Origin: Phycisphaerales bacterium Planc_01
Lineage (GTDB): Bacteria; Planctomycetota; Phycisphaerae; Sedimentisphaerales; Anaerobacaceae
NCBI GenBank assembly: GCA_001603075.1
Contig: LVBB01000139.1
Span: 164,614 to 228,613 of the forward strand
Length of the DNA stretch: 64,000 bases
Direction: 5' to 3'
Of this stretch, positions 53,637 to 61,537 are shown piece by piece; positions within the stretch are counted from its first letter, which is position 1, and each line of letters opens with the position of its first letter. The notes under the pieces are model-generated. The model was not told where the DNA came from. It did no database searches and saw only the letters and a list, made by a program, of their open reading frames with translations. The translations under genes were made by a program, and so were the position numbers.

Positions 53637-54743
53637 CTATCTGGCGGCCAGGACGGTAGCCTCAAAGGCTGGGTCGGCTGTAAGTTGTTGTGCCAGAAGC
53701 GCATAGCCTTCGGCCAGGGGGTGGCTGGAATCGGCATATAGCTCGGCCGCAAGGGGGGTTGCCATCAAATGGGGGATATGATTCTCGATGAGCCACCGTT
53801 CGATTTGTCCCTTCAGAGTACAATAGGCGACGGCGTTCTCCGCTGTGAGCATGTGCTCGTTGAAGGGTCCCACGAGGACGAACACGCGATTTCCTCGCCC
53901 CCGCAGGCGTTCAACGGCGCGCCGGAAGAGGAGCCATTGAAGAGAGCCGTCAAGGTCCACCCACCCCATATCGCGTTTGGAGCCTCCCTTATCCAGCCAT
54001 GTGGTGGCTGTCTCCGCCTCAGTGCTTTCCGGCTCGGCCAGCGGTTCGATCAGTGCGGCCAGGGGATTCTCATAGGGATTCTGCAGGGTCCAGGCGGTCA
54101 GGTCCATGCCGTCGAGATGGGCGATTCTCAGGTGAGCGATCCAACGCAGCAACGGGACGGTGCGTTCCATTACGACACTCAGCCGGGCCGAGAACGACGC
54201 CTTGTAGCAGGGGATCCTGGGTCGGAATTGCGGGACCAGTTTCGGATGGTTGAAGTGGAACTCCTTGGTCGTCTGAAGGTCGTGCGTGGCCGAGCTGATC
54301 CACAGCGGGTTGAAATGAAGCACCACGGCCTGGCCTGAGATGTCGCCGGCGTCGTGCTCGATCAGGCCGCCTAACGCCGCGGGATGAGCCCCGTCCAGCC
54401 CGAGATTCGCGAACCGCTCCTCGCCCACAACGTCGTTGAGATAGTGCGAAAGCGTCTGGTCGGGGCGCACGTAATGGCCCCAGATCACCGAGTCGCCGAT
54501 CACGGGGATCTTCCCATGACGAGACGCCACGCGGCAGTGGCGGGTATAGAGCCAGTAGTCGCTACTCAGTGCGTAGGGGATGCGGTAGTCCGGGCCCGGC
54601 TCGAAGGTCTCCACCCGCGTCCAGAGCAGCGGCGCCGAGACGAACAGGGCCACAAGCAGGACTGCGACGATCAGCCACTGACGTCCCGTCAGCCAGACGG
54701 CGTTTGAATTCAGCATCGCATTGTCTTTGCGTTCTTCTGCCAT
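53637..54743 (-). CDS. SGNH-like partner of the MBOAT acyltransferase (AlgJ/AlgX-like)
   Basis: A 368-aa protein with one N-terminal membrane helix (WLIVAVLLVALFVSAPLLW) and an extracytoplasmic SGNH-hydrolase-like domain: PVIGDSVIWGHY with Ser85 as nucleophile, FANLGLDGAHPAALGG (block II), VLVGPFNEHM, and DSSHPLAEGYALLA with the Asp/His pair. In alginate and similar systems such a protein receives an acyl group from an MBOAT partner and puts it on a polysaccharide. The start lies 3 nt after the MBOAT stop, so the two are co-translated. Confidence 0.85.
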   Translation of the reverse strand: MAEERKDNAMLNSNAVWLTGRQWLIVAVLLVALFVSAPLLWTRVETFEPGPDYRIPYALSSDYWLYTRHCRVASRHGKIPVIGDSVIWGHYVRPDQTLSHYLNDVVGEERFANLGLDGAHPAALGGLIEHDAGDISGQAVVLHFNPLWISSATHDLQTTKEFHFNHPKLVPQFRPRIPCYKASFSARLSVVMERTVPLLRWIAHLRIAHLDGMDLTAWTLQNPYENPLAALIEPLAEPESTEAETATTWLDKGGSKRDMGWVDLDGSLQWLLFRRAVERLRGRGNRVFVLVGPFNEHMLTAENAVAYCTLKGQIERWLIENHIPHLMATPLAAELYADSSHPLAEGYALLAQQLTADPAFEATVLAAR

Positions 54744-54746
54744 CGC

Positions 54747-56123
54747 TCAGAACTGCATATAGATGAACGGCTGTTCCCCTGAAGGCGCGAACAGCGCCAG
54801 GTACGCGAGCATGAGGACGACAAGTCCCATGCGGACCCCCCTGCATTGGAGCGCCCAGCGCAGCCGGGACTCGAAGACGAATTGATAGCACCACACCGCC
54901 ACGATCAGAAGAATCGCCAGCAGCGGGCAACGAGGGTCGGTAATGCCCGAGCTGAAGATACGGGTCACGATCTGCCCGGCGTCAGCCATCGTCTCGGCAC
55001 GGAAGAAGATCCATGCGAACGTCACAATCGCGAACACGAACGCCTGTTTCACGAAGCCCGGGACGCGGTCCCTGTAGAACGCCGTGCATTCCAGTTCCCG
55101 CGTGGCGAACCGCGCGAGGGCATGGACGGCCCCCCACAGAACGAAGGTCCAGGCGGCGCCGTGCCAGAGGCCCGAGAGCACCATCGTCAGAAAGATGTTG
55201 CGGTAGGTGTTGAAACGGCCTTTGCGGTTGCCCCCGACCGGGATGTAGACGTAGTCCTTGAACCAGGACGAAAGGCTGATGTGCCAGCGGTTCCAGAACT
55301 CGCCGAGGCTCGTGGCCAGATACGGGTTGTTGAAGTTGAGCATCAGGCGGAGGCCCATCATCGCGGCGATGCCCCGCGCCATGTCCGTATAGCCGCTGAA
55401 GTCGAAGTAGATCTGCCAGGCAAACAGGAAGGTGGCCAGAATCAGCGCCGGCGCCTGGAAGTCGCCCGGTGTTGCATAGATCTTGTTGACGTACAGCGCC
55501 AGGTAGTTGGCCAGCGCGACCTTCTTGAACAGGCCCACGACGAAAAGGGACAGCCCATCAGCGAAATCGTCTACGGTGATTCTTGGCGTCCGGCGCAACT
55601 GAGGCAAGAGGTTGCCGGCGCGTTCGATCGGTCCGGCCAGAAGGCGCGGGAAGAACGCCACGAACGTGGCGTAGCGGACGAAGCTCGTTTCCCGCTCGAT
55701 CGTTCCGCGATAGCTGTCGACGACGTAGCCCATCGATTGAAAGAGATAGAACGACATCCCCGCCGGCAGCAGAATTCCGGGCGCAGAGAGCAGGTAAGGG
55801 ACATCCAGCGCCGAGAGCAGTGCGTTGACGTTGTCGGTGGCGAATTGGCTGTACTTGAAGAGGCCCAGGACCGCAAGATTGTTGGCGACGCTGACGGCAA
55901 GCCATCGCCTCTTGCGAGGGCTCCCGGCCATCCTCGCGACGACGAGGTAGTCCACGACGCTGACGTAGGCGATGGGGAGCAGGTATCGCCAGTCCAGCCA
56001 CGCGTAGAAGACATAGGAGGTCGCGAGGAGCCAGGGCAGCCGCAGCCTCGTCCCCTTCACGAGCAGATACAGCGGATAGGCGATCAGAAAGAAGATCAGA
56101 AATGACCACGTCTGGAACAGCAT
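54747..56123 (-). CDS. MBOAT-family O-acyltransferase (AlgI-like)
   Basis: A 458-aa protein with about 11-12 helices. FWNRWHISLSSWFKDYVYIP and the GLWHGAAWTFVLWGAVHA motif contain the conserved histidines of the family. It moves an acyl group, usually acetyl, across the inner membrane for transfer by the SGNH partner encoded just downstream. No polymerase or alginate genes are nearby, so the acceptor glycan is unknown. It lies 12 nt after the stop of the FGE-like/HDAC fusion gene. Confidence 0.9.
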   Translation of the reverse strand: MLFQTWSFLIFFLIAYPLYLLVKGTRLRLPWLLATSYVFYAWLDWRYLLPIAYVSVVDYLVVARMAGSPRKRRWLAVSVANNLAVLGLFKYSQFATDNVNALLSALDVPYLLSAPGILLPAGMSFYLFQSMGYVVDSYRGTIERETSFVRYATFVAFFPRLLAGPIERAGNLLPQLRRTPRITVDDFADGLSLFVVGLFKKVALANYLALYVNKIYATPGDFQAPALILATFLFAWQIYFDFSGYTDMARGIAAMMGLRLMLNFNNPYLATSLGEFWNRWHISLSSWFKDYVYIPVGGNRKGRFNTYRNIFLTMVLSGLWHGAAWTFVLWGAVHALARFATRELECTAFYRDRVPGFVKQAFVFAIVTFAWIFFRAETMADAGQIVTRIFSSGITDPRCPLLAILLIVAVWCYQFVFESRLRWALQCRGVRMGLVVLMLAYLALFAPSGEQPFIYMQF

Positions 56124-56135
56124 TCGAGCTTCTTC

Positions 56136-58055
56136 TTACTCCATCAGCGCGTGGATGTGGGCCTCGACCGACGCGGCCAGAAGGTCCGCGCCGTACCCGC
56201 CTTCCAGGACGGAAACGAGACGGCCCTGGCAGCACATCTGAGCGATCTCTTTGACGATCCGCGTCAGGCGAGCGAATCCCTCCGCAGTGACCTTCATGCC
56301 GCCGAGGGCGTCGCCGGCCTGCGGGTCGAAGCCGGCCGAAATGAAGATGAAATCAGGTCGAAAGGCCATCGCCGCCGGCTGAAGTCGCTGCTCGAACGCG
56401 GCGACATAGTCGGCATCCCCCGAACCGGCAGGGACAGGGACGTTGATCGTCAGATCCGAACCGGCCCCGGTGCCGGTCTGCGAGGCGCTGCCCGTCCCAG
56501 GGTAGAACGGCCATTGGTGGATGCTGAAGTACAGCACGTTGGGGTCGTCGTAGAACGCCTCCTGCGTTCCGTTGCCGTGGTGGACGTCCCAATCGGCGAT
56601 GAGGACCCTGGACAAGCCATACTTGCCCCGGACGTAGCGGGTGCCGATAGCGACGTTGTTGAAGATGCAGAACCCCATCGCCCGGTCGCGCAGGGCGTGG
56701 TGGCCGGGTGGCCGGACCGCGCAGAAGGCGTTGGCCACCTCGCCTGCCATCACGGCATCGACGGCCGTCAGCACCCCTCCGGCCGCCATCACCGCCGCGT
56801 TGTACGACTGTCGTGAAACCGGCACGTCACCCGAATCCAGGTATCTTTCACCGTACGTACACGTGGCCCTGGCCCGCTCGATGTACTCGGCACTGTGAAT
56901 CGTCTCGATCCACTCTGCCGGTGCAGGCGCCGGCTTCAAAGGCGTGAGTTCGTCGGCAAGCCCGGTTGCCTCCAGCCGGCCAACGATCGCGGTGAGTCGC
57001 TCGGGAGACTCGGGGTGGCCGGGGCCTGTCTTGTGCTCCAGATACAGCGGATCGTAGACGAATCCGGTCCTCACTTTCGGGCGTGTGATGTATGTCGAGA
57101 TGCTTGCAGATGCCGCGTTGACGGGCGGCCGCAGACGCGGCTTCGGAACGGCTTGCTCATGCGGCCCATCCCCAAGTCCTGCGGACTTGAGGCTGCCACC
57201 CGCTGGGTTCGGTGCGTTTCTTACGCAGCGGAAACCGATCGCGTCGTTGGCCAGGCAGGTGTCGTCGAGCGACGGGTCGCTGGCACGATAGCTGGACCGG
57301 CAACTCTCGGCGCTGGAGTTCCACGCGCCGCCTCGGATCACGCGCTCGGTGCCCGTAGCCGGGCCCCTCGGATTCCGCTCGGGGCCCTCGGCATAGTAGT
57401 CGGCGCGGTACCAGTCGTTGCACCATTCAGCGACGTTGCCGTGCATGTCGAACAGGCCCCACCGATTGGGTTTCTTCTGTCCCACCGGTTGGGTCCGGCT
57501 GCCGGAGTTCTCCGCGAACCAGGCGTGGTCTCGAAGTGCGCGCGGGTCGTTGCCGAAGTTGTATTGGGTCGTCGTCCCCGCCCGGCAGGCGTACTCCCAT
57601 TCGGCCTCCGTCGGCAGGCGATAGCCGTTGGCGTCGAAATTGCACTCCCACGTCTGCTCGTCGTAGCACGGTTCGAGCCCCTCGGCGATGGACCGATCGT
57701 TGCAGTACAGGGCCGCATCGGTCCAGTTCACCTGCTCCAACGGCTGGGCGGGACCCTTGAAGTGCGATGGATCGGGAAGCTCGTGCTTGCGGAACTCCTC
57801 CTGGACCACTTCATAGCGGTCCATCCAGAAGGAGCGGATCCACACCCGGCGGACCGGCGACTCATCGCTCTGGCCTTTCTCGCTGCCCATCTCGAACCAT
57901 CCTTCCGGGATGACGACCATCTCGATGCCGCTCGCGGTCGTTCGCCGTCCGGGCGCTTCGTAGGCCTCCTCCTTCCGCTGACAACCGGAGATCGCCCCTA
58001 TAGCCACCACGAACAGAAGTGCCGTCGTCCTTGCTTTGGCAGAGTGCAACTGCAT
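56136..58055 (-). CDS. FGE-like / histone deacetylase-like fusion lipoprotein
   Basis: A 639-aa protein with lipobox AISGC (Cys25). Residues about 43-280 are an FGE/SUMF1-type sulfatase-modifying-like domain (IPEGWFEMGSEK; NGYRLPTEAEWEYACRAG; HGNVAEWCNDWY; RVIRGGAWNSSAESCRSSYR; GFRCVRN). The first catalytic Cys of true FGEs is Ser247 here, only Cys252 is kept, so cofactor chemistry is doubtful. Residues about 328-639 are a complete class II-like HDAC/acetylpolyamine amidohydrolase: RPPGHHALRDRAMGFCIFNN (H452/H453), zinc ligands D490, H492 and D577, and EGGYG with Tyr621. ATG at 58055 has AAGGA; 58094, overlapping the previous stop, is the alternative. Confidence 0.8.
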   Translation of the reverse strand: MQLHSAKARTTALLFVVAIGAISGCQRKEEAYEAPGRRTTASGIEMVVIPEGWFEMGSEKGQSDESPVRRVWIRSFWMDRYEVVQEEFRKHELPDPSHFKGPAQPLEQVNWTDAALYCNDRSIAEGLEPCYDEQTWECNFDANGYRLPTEAEWEYACRAGTTTQYNFGNDPRALRDHAWFAENSGSRTQPVGQKKPNRWGLFDMHGNVAEWCNDWYRADYYAEGPERNPRGPATGTERVIRGGAWNSSAESCRSSYRASDPSLDDTCLANDAIGFRCVRNAPNPAGGSLKSAGLGDGPHEQAVPKPRLRPPVNAASASISTYITRPKVRTGFVYDPLYLEHKTGPGHPESPERLTAIVGRLEATGLADELTPLKPAPAPAEWIETIHSAEYIERARATCTYGERYLDSGDVPVSRQSYNAAVMAAGGVLTAVDAVMAGEVANAFCAVRPPGHHALRDRAMGFCIFNNVAIGTRYVRGKYGLSRVLIADWDVHHGNGTQEAFYDDPNVLYFSIHQWPFYPGTGSASQTGTGAGSDLTINVPVPAGSGDADYVAAFEQRLQPAAMAFRPDFIFISAGFDPQAGDALGGMKVTAEGFARLTRIVKEIAQMCCQGRLVSVLEGGYGADLLAASVEAHIHALME

Positions 58056-58090
58056 CGGTTTTCCTTTTACGCACGATGACCGTTCGAGTT

Positions 58091-59164
58091 TCATCGCCCC
58101 TTCGCGGGGATCGGGACCCAGTCGGGCTCCTTGTTGTGCAGGCCGTCTGTGGTGATCTGGACCCACGTGCCCGCCAGATCGCTGACGCAGATGTTCCACC
58201 CGGGCGCCAGGCCGCCGACCATCTCGTTGGCCTTGGGACCATAGCTGAAGGCGATGTACTGTCCGTCCGGCGAGAGGTCGCTGTGGTAGATCTCGTATTC
58301 CTTCTCGCATTTGACGAACGGCTGAACGTTCGTCACGATTGGCTCCGCGGAGGCCAGGTCGATATCGGCGATGCACAAGTCCCAATCCGTCAGGCCCCAT
58401 GTGATCTTCCTGCCGTCGGGACTGAAATCGGGCCGGCATCCTGTGACTCCAAACTTGGTCAGATCGTAGACGGCCATGCCGTGGGCTTCCAACGCCAGAA
58501 TCGCGTGGTCGTGACCCATTCCCCCGTGCACGGTGGCGGTCAACCAGCGGCTGTCCGGCGACCAGCAGATGTTGTAGAGATGATGTAAGTCTTTGTTTGG
58601 ATGCGGCTTATGCTCCTCTGTTGCAAGGTCGTAGTACATCAGTTCTCTTGTGGCATAATCCTGAATCGTGTAGCGGCGGTATTCGGCCTTCAGATAGGCA
58701 ATGGTCTGGCTGTCGGGACTCCAGCAGGGCTGCCTGGCGTTCTCGGCCACCTTCACGCGACCGGTGCCGTCCAGATTCATGTAGTAGACGCTGCGGATTC
58801 TGTCCCGGCCCGCTCCCTCATCAGCCACGAAGCACACTTTCGTCCCATCGGGCGAGGCGTGGGGATACATCTCATCCACATCAGGTGTCTGGGTAAGATT
58901 GACCGGGTTCGAGCCGTCTGCACGGACTAAGCAAAGCTCCCAGTTCCCTTTGCCGTCGGTCTCGCGGAGCGTTTCGTAGACGATCTCGAACGGAATCGAA
59001 GCCAAATCGAGTTCGGATGTTGGATACGGCTGGAGCCTCGCCCCCGGCGTCGGCGCCGGTTCCGTATGACCGGCCACTGCCGTCGTCGAGATCAGGGCCA
59101 GCGACAGAAACAACAAAGCACTCAAACGCCGCAGGGGATCCGGAGCGGCTGATGCATCTGCCAT
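58091..59164 (-). CDS. TolB-like beta-propeller exported protein (paralog 2)
   Basis: A 357-aa exported protein (ALLFLSLALISTTAVAG). Propeller repeats: HASPDGTKVCFVADE, CWSPDSQTIAYLKAE, CWSPDSRWLTATVHGG, DFSPDGRKITWGLTD and DLSPDGQYIAFSYGP, ending TDGLHNKEPDWVPIPAKGR. TolB/WD40 proteins of this type bind partner proteins or peptides in the periplasm; no enzymatic residues are known. Start at 59164 has AGGAG. It is paralogous to the upstream neighbour, sharing block after block. Its last codons overlap the alternative start of the fusion gene. Confidence 0.82.
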   Translation of the reverse strand: MADASAAPDPLRRLSALLFLSLALISTTAVAGHTEPAPTPGARLQPYPTSELDLASIPFEIVYETLRETDGKGNWELCLVRADGSNPVNLTQTPDVDEMYPHASPDGTKVCFVADEGAGRDRIRSVYYMNLDGTGRVKVAENARQPCWSPDSQTIAYLKAEYRRYTIQDYATRELMYYDLATEEHKPHPNKDLHHLYNICWSPDSRWLTATVHGGMGHDHAILALEAHGMAVYDLTKFGVTGCRPDFSPDGRKITWGLTDWDLCIADIDLASAEPIVTNVQPFVKCEKEYEIYHSDLSPDGQYIAFSYGPKANEMVGGLAPGWNICVSDLAGTWVQITTDGLHNKEPDWVPIPAKGR

Positions 59165-59209
59165 GTCGTGTCTCCTCTGCCATTCTCGTCCAGAAGCGGA
59201 ATGGGCCAT

Positions 59210-60280
59210 CTATGGAATCGGCACCCAGTCGGGCTCCTTGTTGTGCAGGCCGTCTGTGGTGATCTGGACCCATCGGCCGGTCAGGTCGCCGATGCAGATG
59301 TTCCAGCCTTCGGCCATGCCTCCGACCTGCTGGCCGCCCCGCGATGGGCCGTAGCTGAACGCGATGTACTTGCCGTCGGGCGAGAGGTCCACGTGGTAGA
59401 CCTTGAAATTGTGGCTGCACCGGACGATCTCGCGGATATTCGTCACCTTGGGCTCGGGGCCTTTCAGATTGATCTCGGCGATCTGGAGGTTCCAGTCGGT
59501 CTCGCCCCAGACCATCTGCGTTCCGTCGAGGCTGAATTCGGGCCGACAGCCCTTTACCCCCCAGGCTGCCAGATCGAAGACGCGCCGGCCGAACGCCTCG
59601 AACGCAATGATCGTGTCGCTGTAGCCCATGCCCCCATGCACGGCCGCCAGGAACCACCGGCCATCCGGGGACCAGCAGATGGCGTAGAGATGGTGCAGAT
59701 CGGTGTTCACATGGGGCTGGTGCCACGTATTTTCCAGATGGTAGAACATCAGCCCGTCTGTGGCATATTCCCGCGTGGTATACCGCTCGTATTCGCCCGT
59801 CAGGTAGGCGATGCTCTTGCTGTCGAAGGACCAGCAGGGCTCGCGGGCGTTTTTGGCCACGTGGACCCGGTCGGTGCCGTCGATATTCATGTGGTAGACG
59901 TGTCGCGTGCGGCTTCGGCCGGAGCCCTCGTCCACAACGAAGCAGATCTTCGTGCCGTCCGGCGAGACGTGCGGATACATCTCGTCCACGTCGGGCGTGT
60001 TGGTGAGATTGACGGGGTTCGAGCCGTCCGCGTTCATCATGAAGATTTCCCAATTGGCCTTGCCCCCCGTCTCGCGATAGGTCTCGTAAACCAGCTTGTA
60101 GGGGATGGTTTCCAGGGCGATGGCCTCGCGAGGAAGGGGAATCTGCTTAGGTCGCATACGAGTGGCGGCATTTCCGGGCTGGGCCTGCAGTGGCCGGCCC
60201 GCAGCGGAAGGTGAGGTACCTGCCACGGCGGGACACCCAAGCGACAGCAGGACGGCTAAAACGGGCAGAATACGCTTCAT
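59210..60280 (-). CDS. TolB-like beta-propeller exported protein (paralog 1)
   Basis: A 356-aa exported protein (ILPVLAVLLSLGC; Cys16 could be a lipobox). Propeller repeats HVSPDGTKICFVVDE, CWSFDSKSIAYLTGE, CWSPDGRWFLAAVHGG, EFSLDGTQMVWGETD and DLSPDGKYIAFSYGP, ending DGLHNKEPDWVPIP as its neighbour does. The two genes arose by tandem duplication. GAGGA stands 9 nt before the ATG at 60280; the frame opens further upstream without ribosome sites. It is the first gene of the five-gene row 60280-53637. Likely role is a periplasmic interaction platform, unproven. Confidence 0.82.
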   Translation of the reverse strand: MKRILPVLAVLLSLGCPAVAGTSPSAAGRPLQAQPGNAATRMRPKQIPLPREAIALETIPYKLVYETYRETGGKANWEIFMMNADGSNPVNLTNTPDVDEMYPHVSPDGTKICFVVDEGSGRSRTRHVYHMNIDGTDRVHVAKNAREPCWSFDSKSIAYLTGEYERYTTREYATDGLMFYHLENTWHQPHVNTDLHHLYAICWSPDGRWFLAAVHGGMGYSDTIIAFEAFGRRVFDLAAWGVKGCRPEFSLDGTQMVWGETDWNLQIAEINLKGPEPKVTNIREIVRCSHNFKVYHVDLSPDGKYIAFSYGPSRGGQQVGGMAEGWNICIGDLTGRWVQITTDGLHNKEPDWVPIP

Positions 60281-60337
60281 GGCGGGCATTCCTCGACAGC
60301 AAACAGACATCAGAATCATGGACATTTCTCGCCCGAC

Positions 60338-60366
60338 AGCATATCTCGTGCCTCCCGGCCGTGCAA
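60338..60366 (-). promoter_or_regulatory. Possible promoter of the TolB/HDAC/MBOAT operon
   Basis: On the minus strand TTGCAC (60361-60366), a 17-nt spacer and TATGCT (60338-60343). Predicted start near 60331, 50 nt before the ATG at 60280. Both boxes are imperfect. Confidence 0.4.
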
Positions 60367-60462
60367 GGGGACCTTTGCAGCCGCCTATGGCGCCCGGGGC
60401 ACGGTTCCGATCGGCCCACAGGAGGAAATCGCCACCCCCGGCGAAGCGGCACGTTTTTTTTC

Positions 60463-60492
60463 TTGTCATGGCGGCCTTGAGTGTGGTAGCAT
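60463..60492 (+). promoter_or_regulatory. Possible promoter of the pseudopilin gene
   Basis: TTGTCA (60463-60468), 18-nt spacer and TAGCAT (60487-60492); a run of T precedes it. Predicted start near 60500, about 23 nt before the ATG. Confidence 0.45.
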
Positions 60493-60522
60493 AAGCTCCG
60501 GCTTTTTTCATACGGAGGTGTT

Positions 60523-61350
60523 ATGAACGGCAAGTCCATGTGTCTTCGGGGGGCTCAGAGAGACAGAGCCTTTACACTCATCGAACTGCTCGTCGTCATC
60601 GCGATCATCGCGATCCTCATGGCCGTCCTGATGCCGGCCCTGCACCGGGCCCGCGAGCAGGGCCGACGGGCCGCCTGCCTGAGCAATCTCAAGCAGTTGA
60701 CGCTCGCCTGGATCATGTACGCCGACGACAACGACGATCGCCTGGTCAACGGCGCCACCGGTTTCAGCAACCAGAATCTGCCCTGGGGCGACCACACCAA
60801 CGAACTGGCCTGGATCGACGGATACCATCCGGATGACCTGGAGGCAGCCAAGTTGGACATCCGCAATGGAGCGCTGTGGCCCTACGTCAAGAATGAGAAC
60901 ATCTACCGCTGTCCCACGGGCAGAAAGGGCGAGGCGTTCACGTACTCCATCATGTTCTCGATGAATGCCGTCAACCACACATGGGTACAGGGCGTGCGCG
61001 GCGCGTTCATCAAGAAACGCAGCGAAATTCGCAATCCCGCTCCGGCCTATCGACTGGTCTTCATCGACGAGGGCAAGATGACCTCCGACGCCTACGCCGT
61101 CTACTATCACCTGGAGACGTGGTTCGACAGCCCTCCGGTCCGGCATGGAGACGGCACAACCCAGTCCTATGCCGACGGGCACGTCGAGCACTGGAGGTGG
61201 AAAGGCACGGATACGATCAAGCACGCCCGCGAGGAGGAAAACACCGGACCGCAGGTCGGCTGGGCGCCGGAGACGGCAGATGGCTTCCATGACCTCTATC
61301 AGATGCAGAAGGGCTGCTGGGGCAAGCTCGGCTACACCCCCAGCCACTGA
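60523..61350 (+). CDS. DUF1559-like type II secretion pseudopilin
   Basis: A 275-aa protein with the prepilin cleavage site [19 protein letters not shown] (cut after A16, E5 at residue 21), the sign of a type IV-pilin-like secretion or adhesion protein. The body has [18 protein letters not shown] and the H-X9-DG signature ([13 protein letters not shown]), which marks the DUF1559-like planctomycete pseudopilins. These occur in large numbers in such genomes; individual roles are unknown. GGAGGT precedes the ATG exactly. Confidence 0.9.
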   Translation: MNGKSMCLRGAQRDRAFTLIELLVVIAIIAILMAVLMPALHRAREQGRRAACLSNLKQLTLAWIMYADDNDDRLVNGATGFSNQNLPWGDHTNELAWIDGYHPDDLEAAKLDIRNGALWPYVKNENIYRCPTGRKGEAFTYSIMFSMNAVNHTWVQGVRGAFIKKRSEIRNPAPAYRLVFIDEGKMTSDAYAVYYHLETWFDSPPVRHGDGTTQSYADGHVEHWRWKGTDTIKHAREEENTGPQVGWAPETADGFHDLYQMQKGCWGKLGYTPSH

Positions 61351-61537
61351 GTCACAGGCAGGGTGAACACGTGGATCGCCGACCGGCGAGGTGGGTGCGT
61401 GGGCGGTCCGTGGCGGTGGAAGGTGGAGAAGATTGCACGTGCGGACGGCAAGTGCGGCATATCAAGCGAAAAAGGTGCGTGCCTGTGCGGCAGCGCCGCG
61501 TCATACCATTGCGTCGTGGTTTGAAGGAGGACTGATC

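Noticed and set aside
56136..58439. Fusion protein beginning at 58439
   Set aside because: The upstream part lies inside the TolB-like gene in another phase. The lipoprotein signal starts at 58055 (or 58094).
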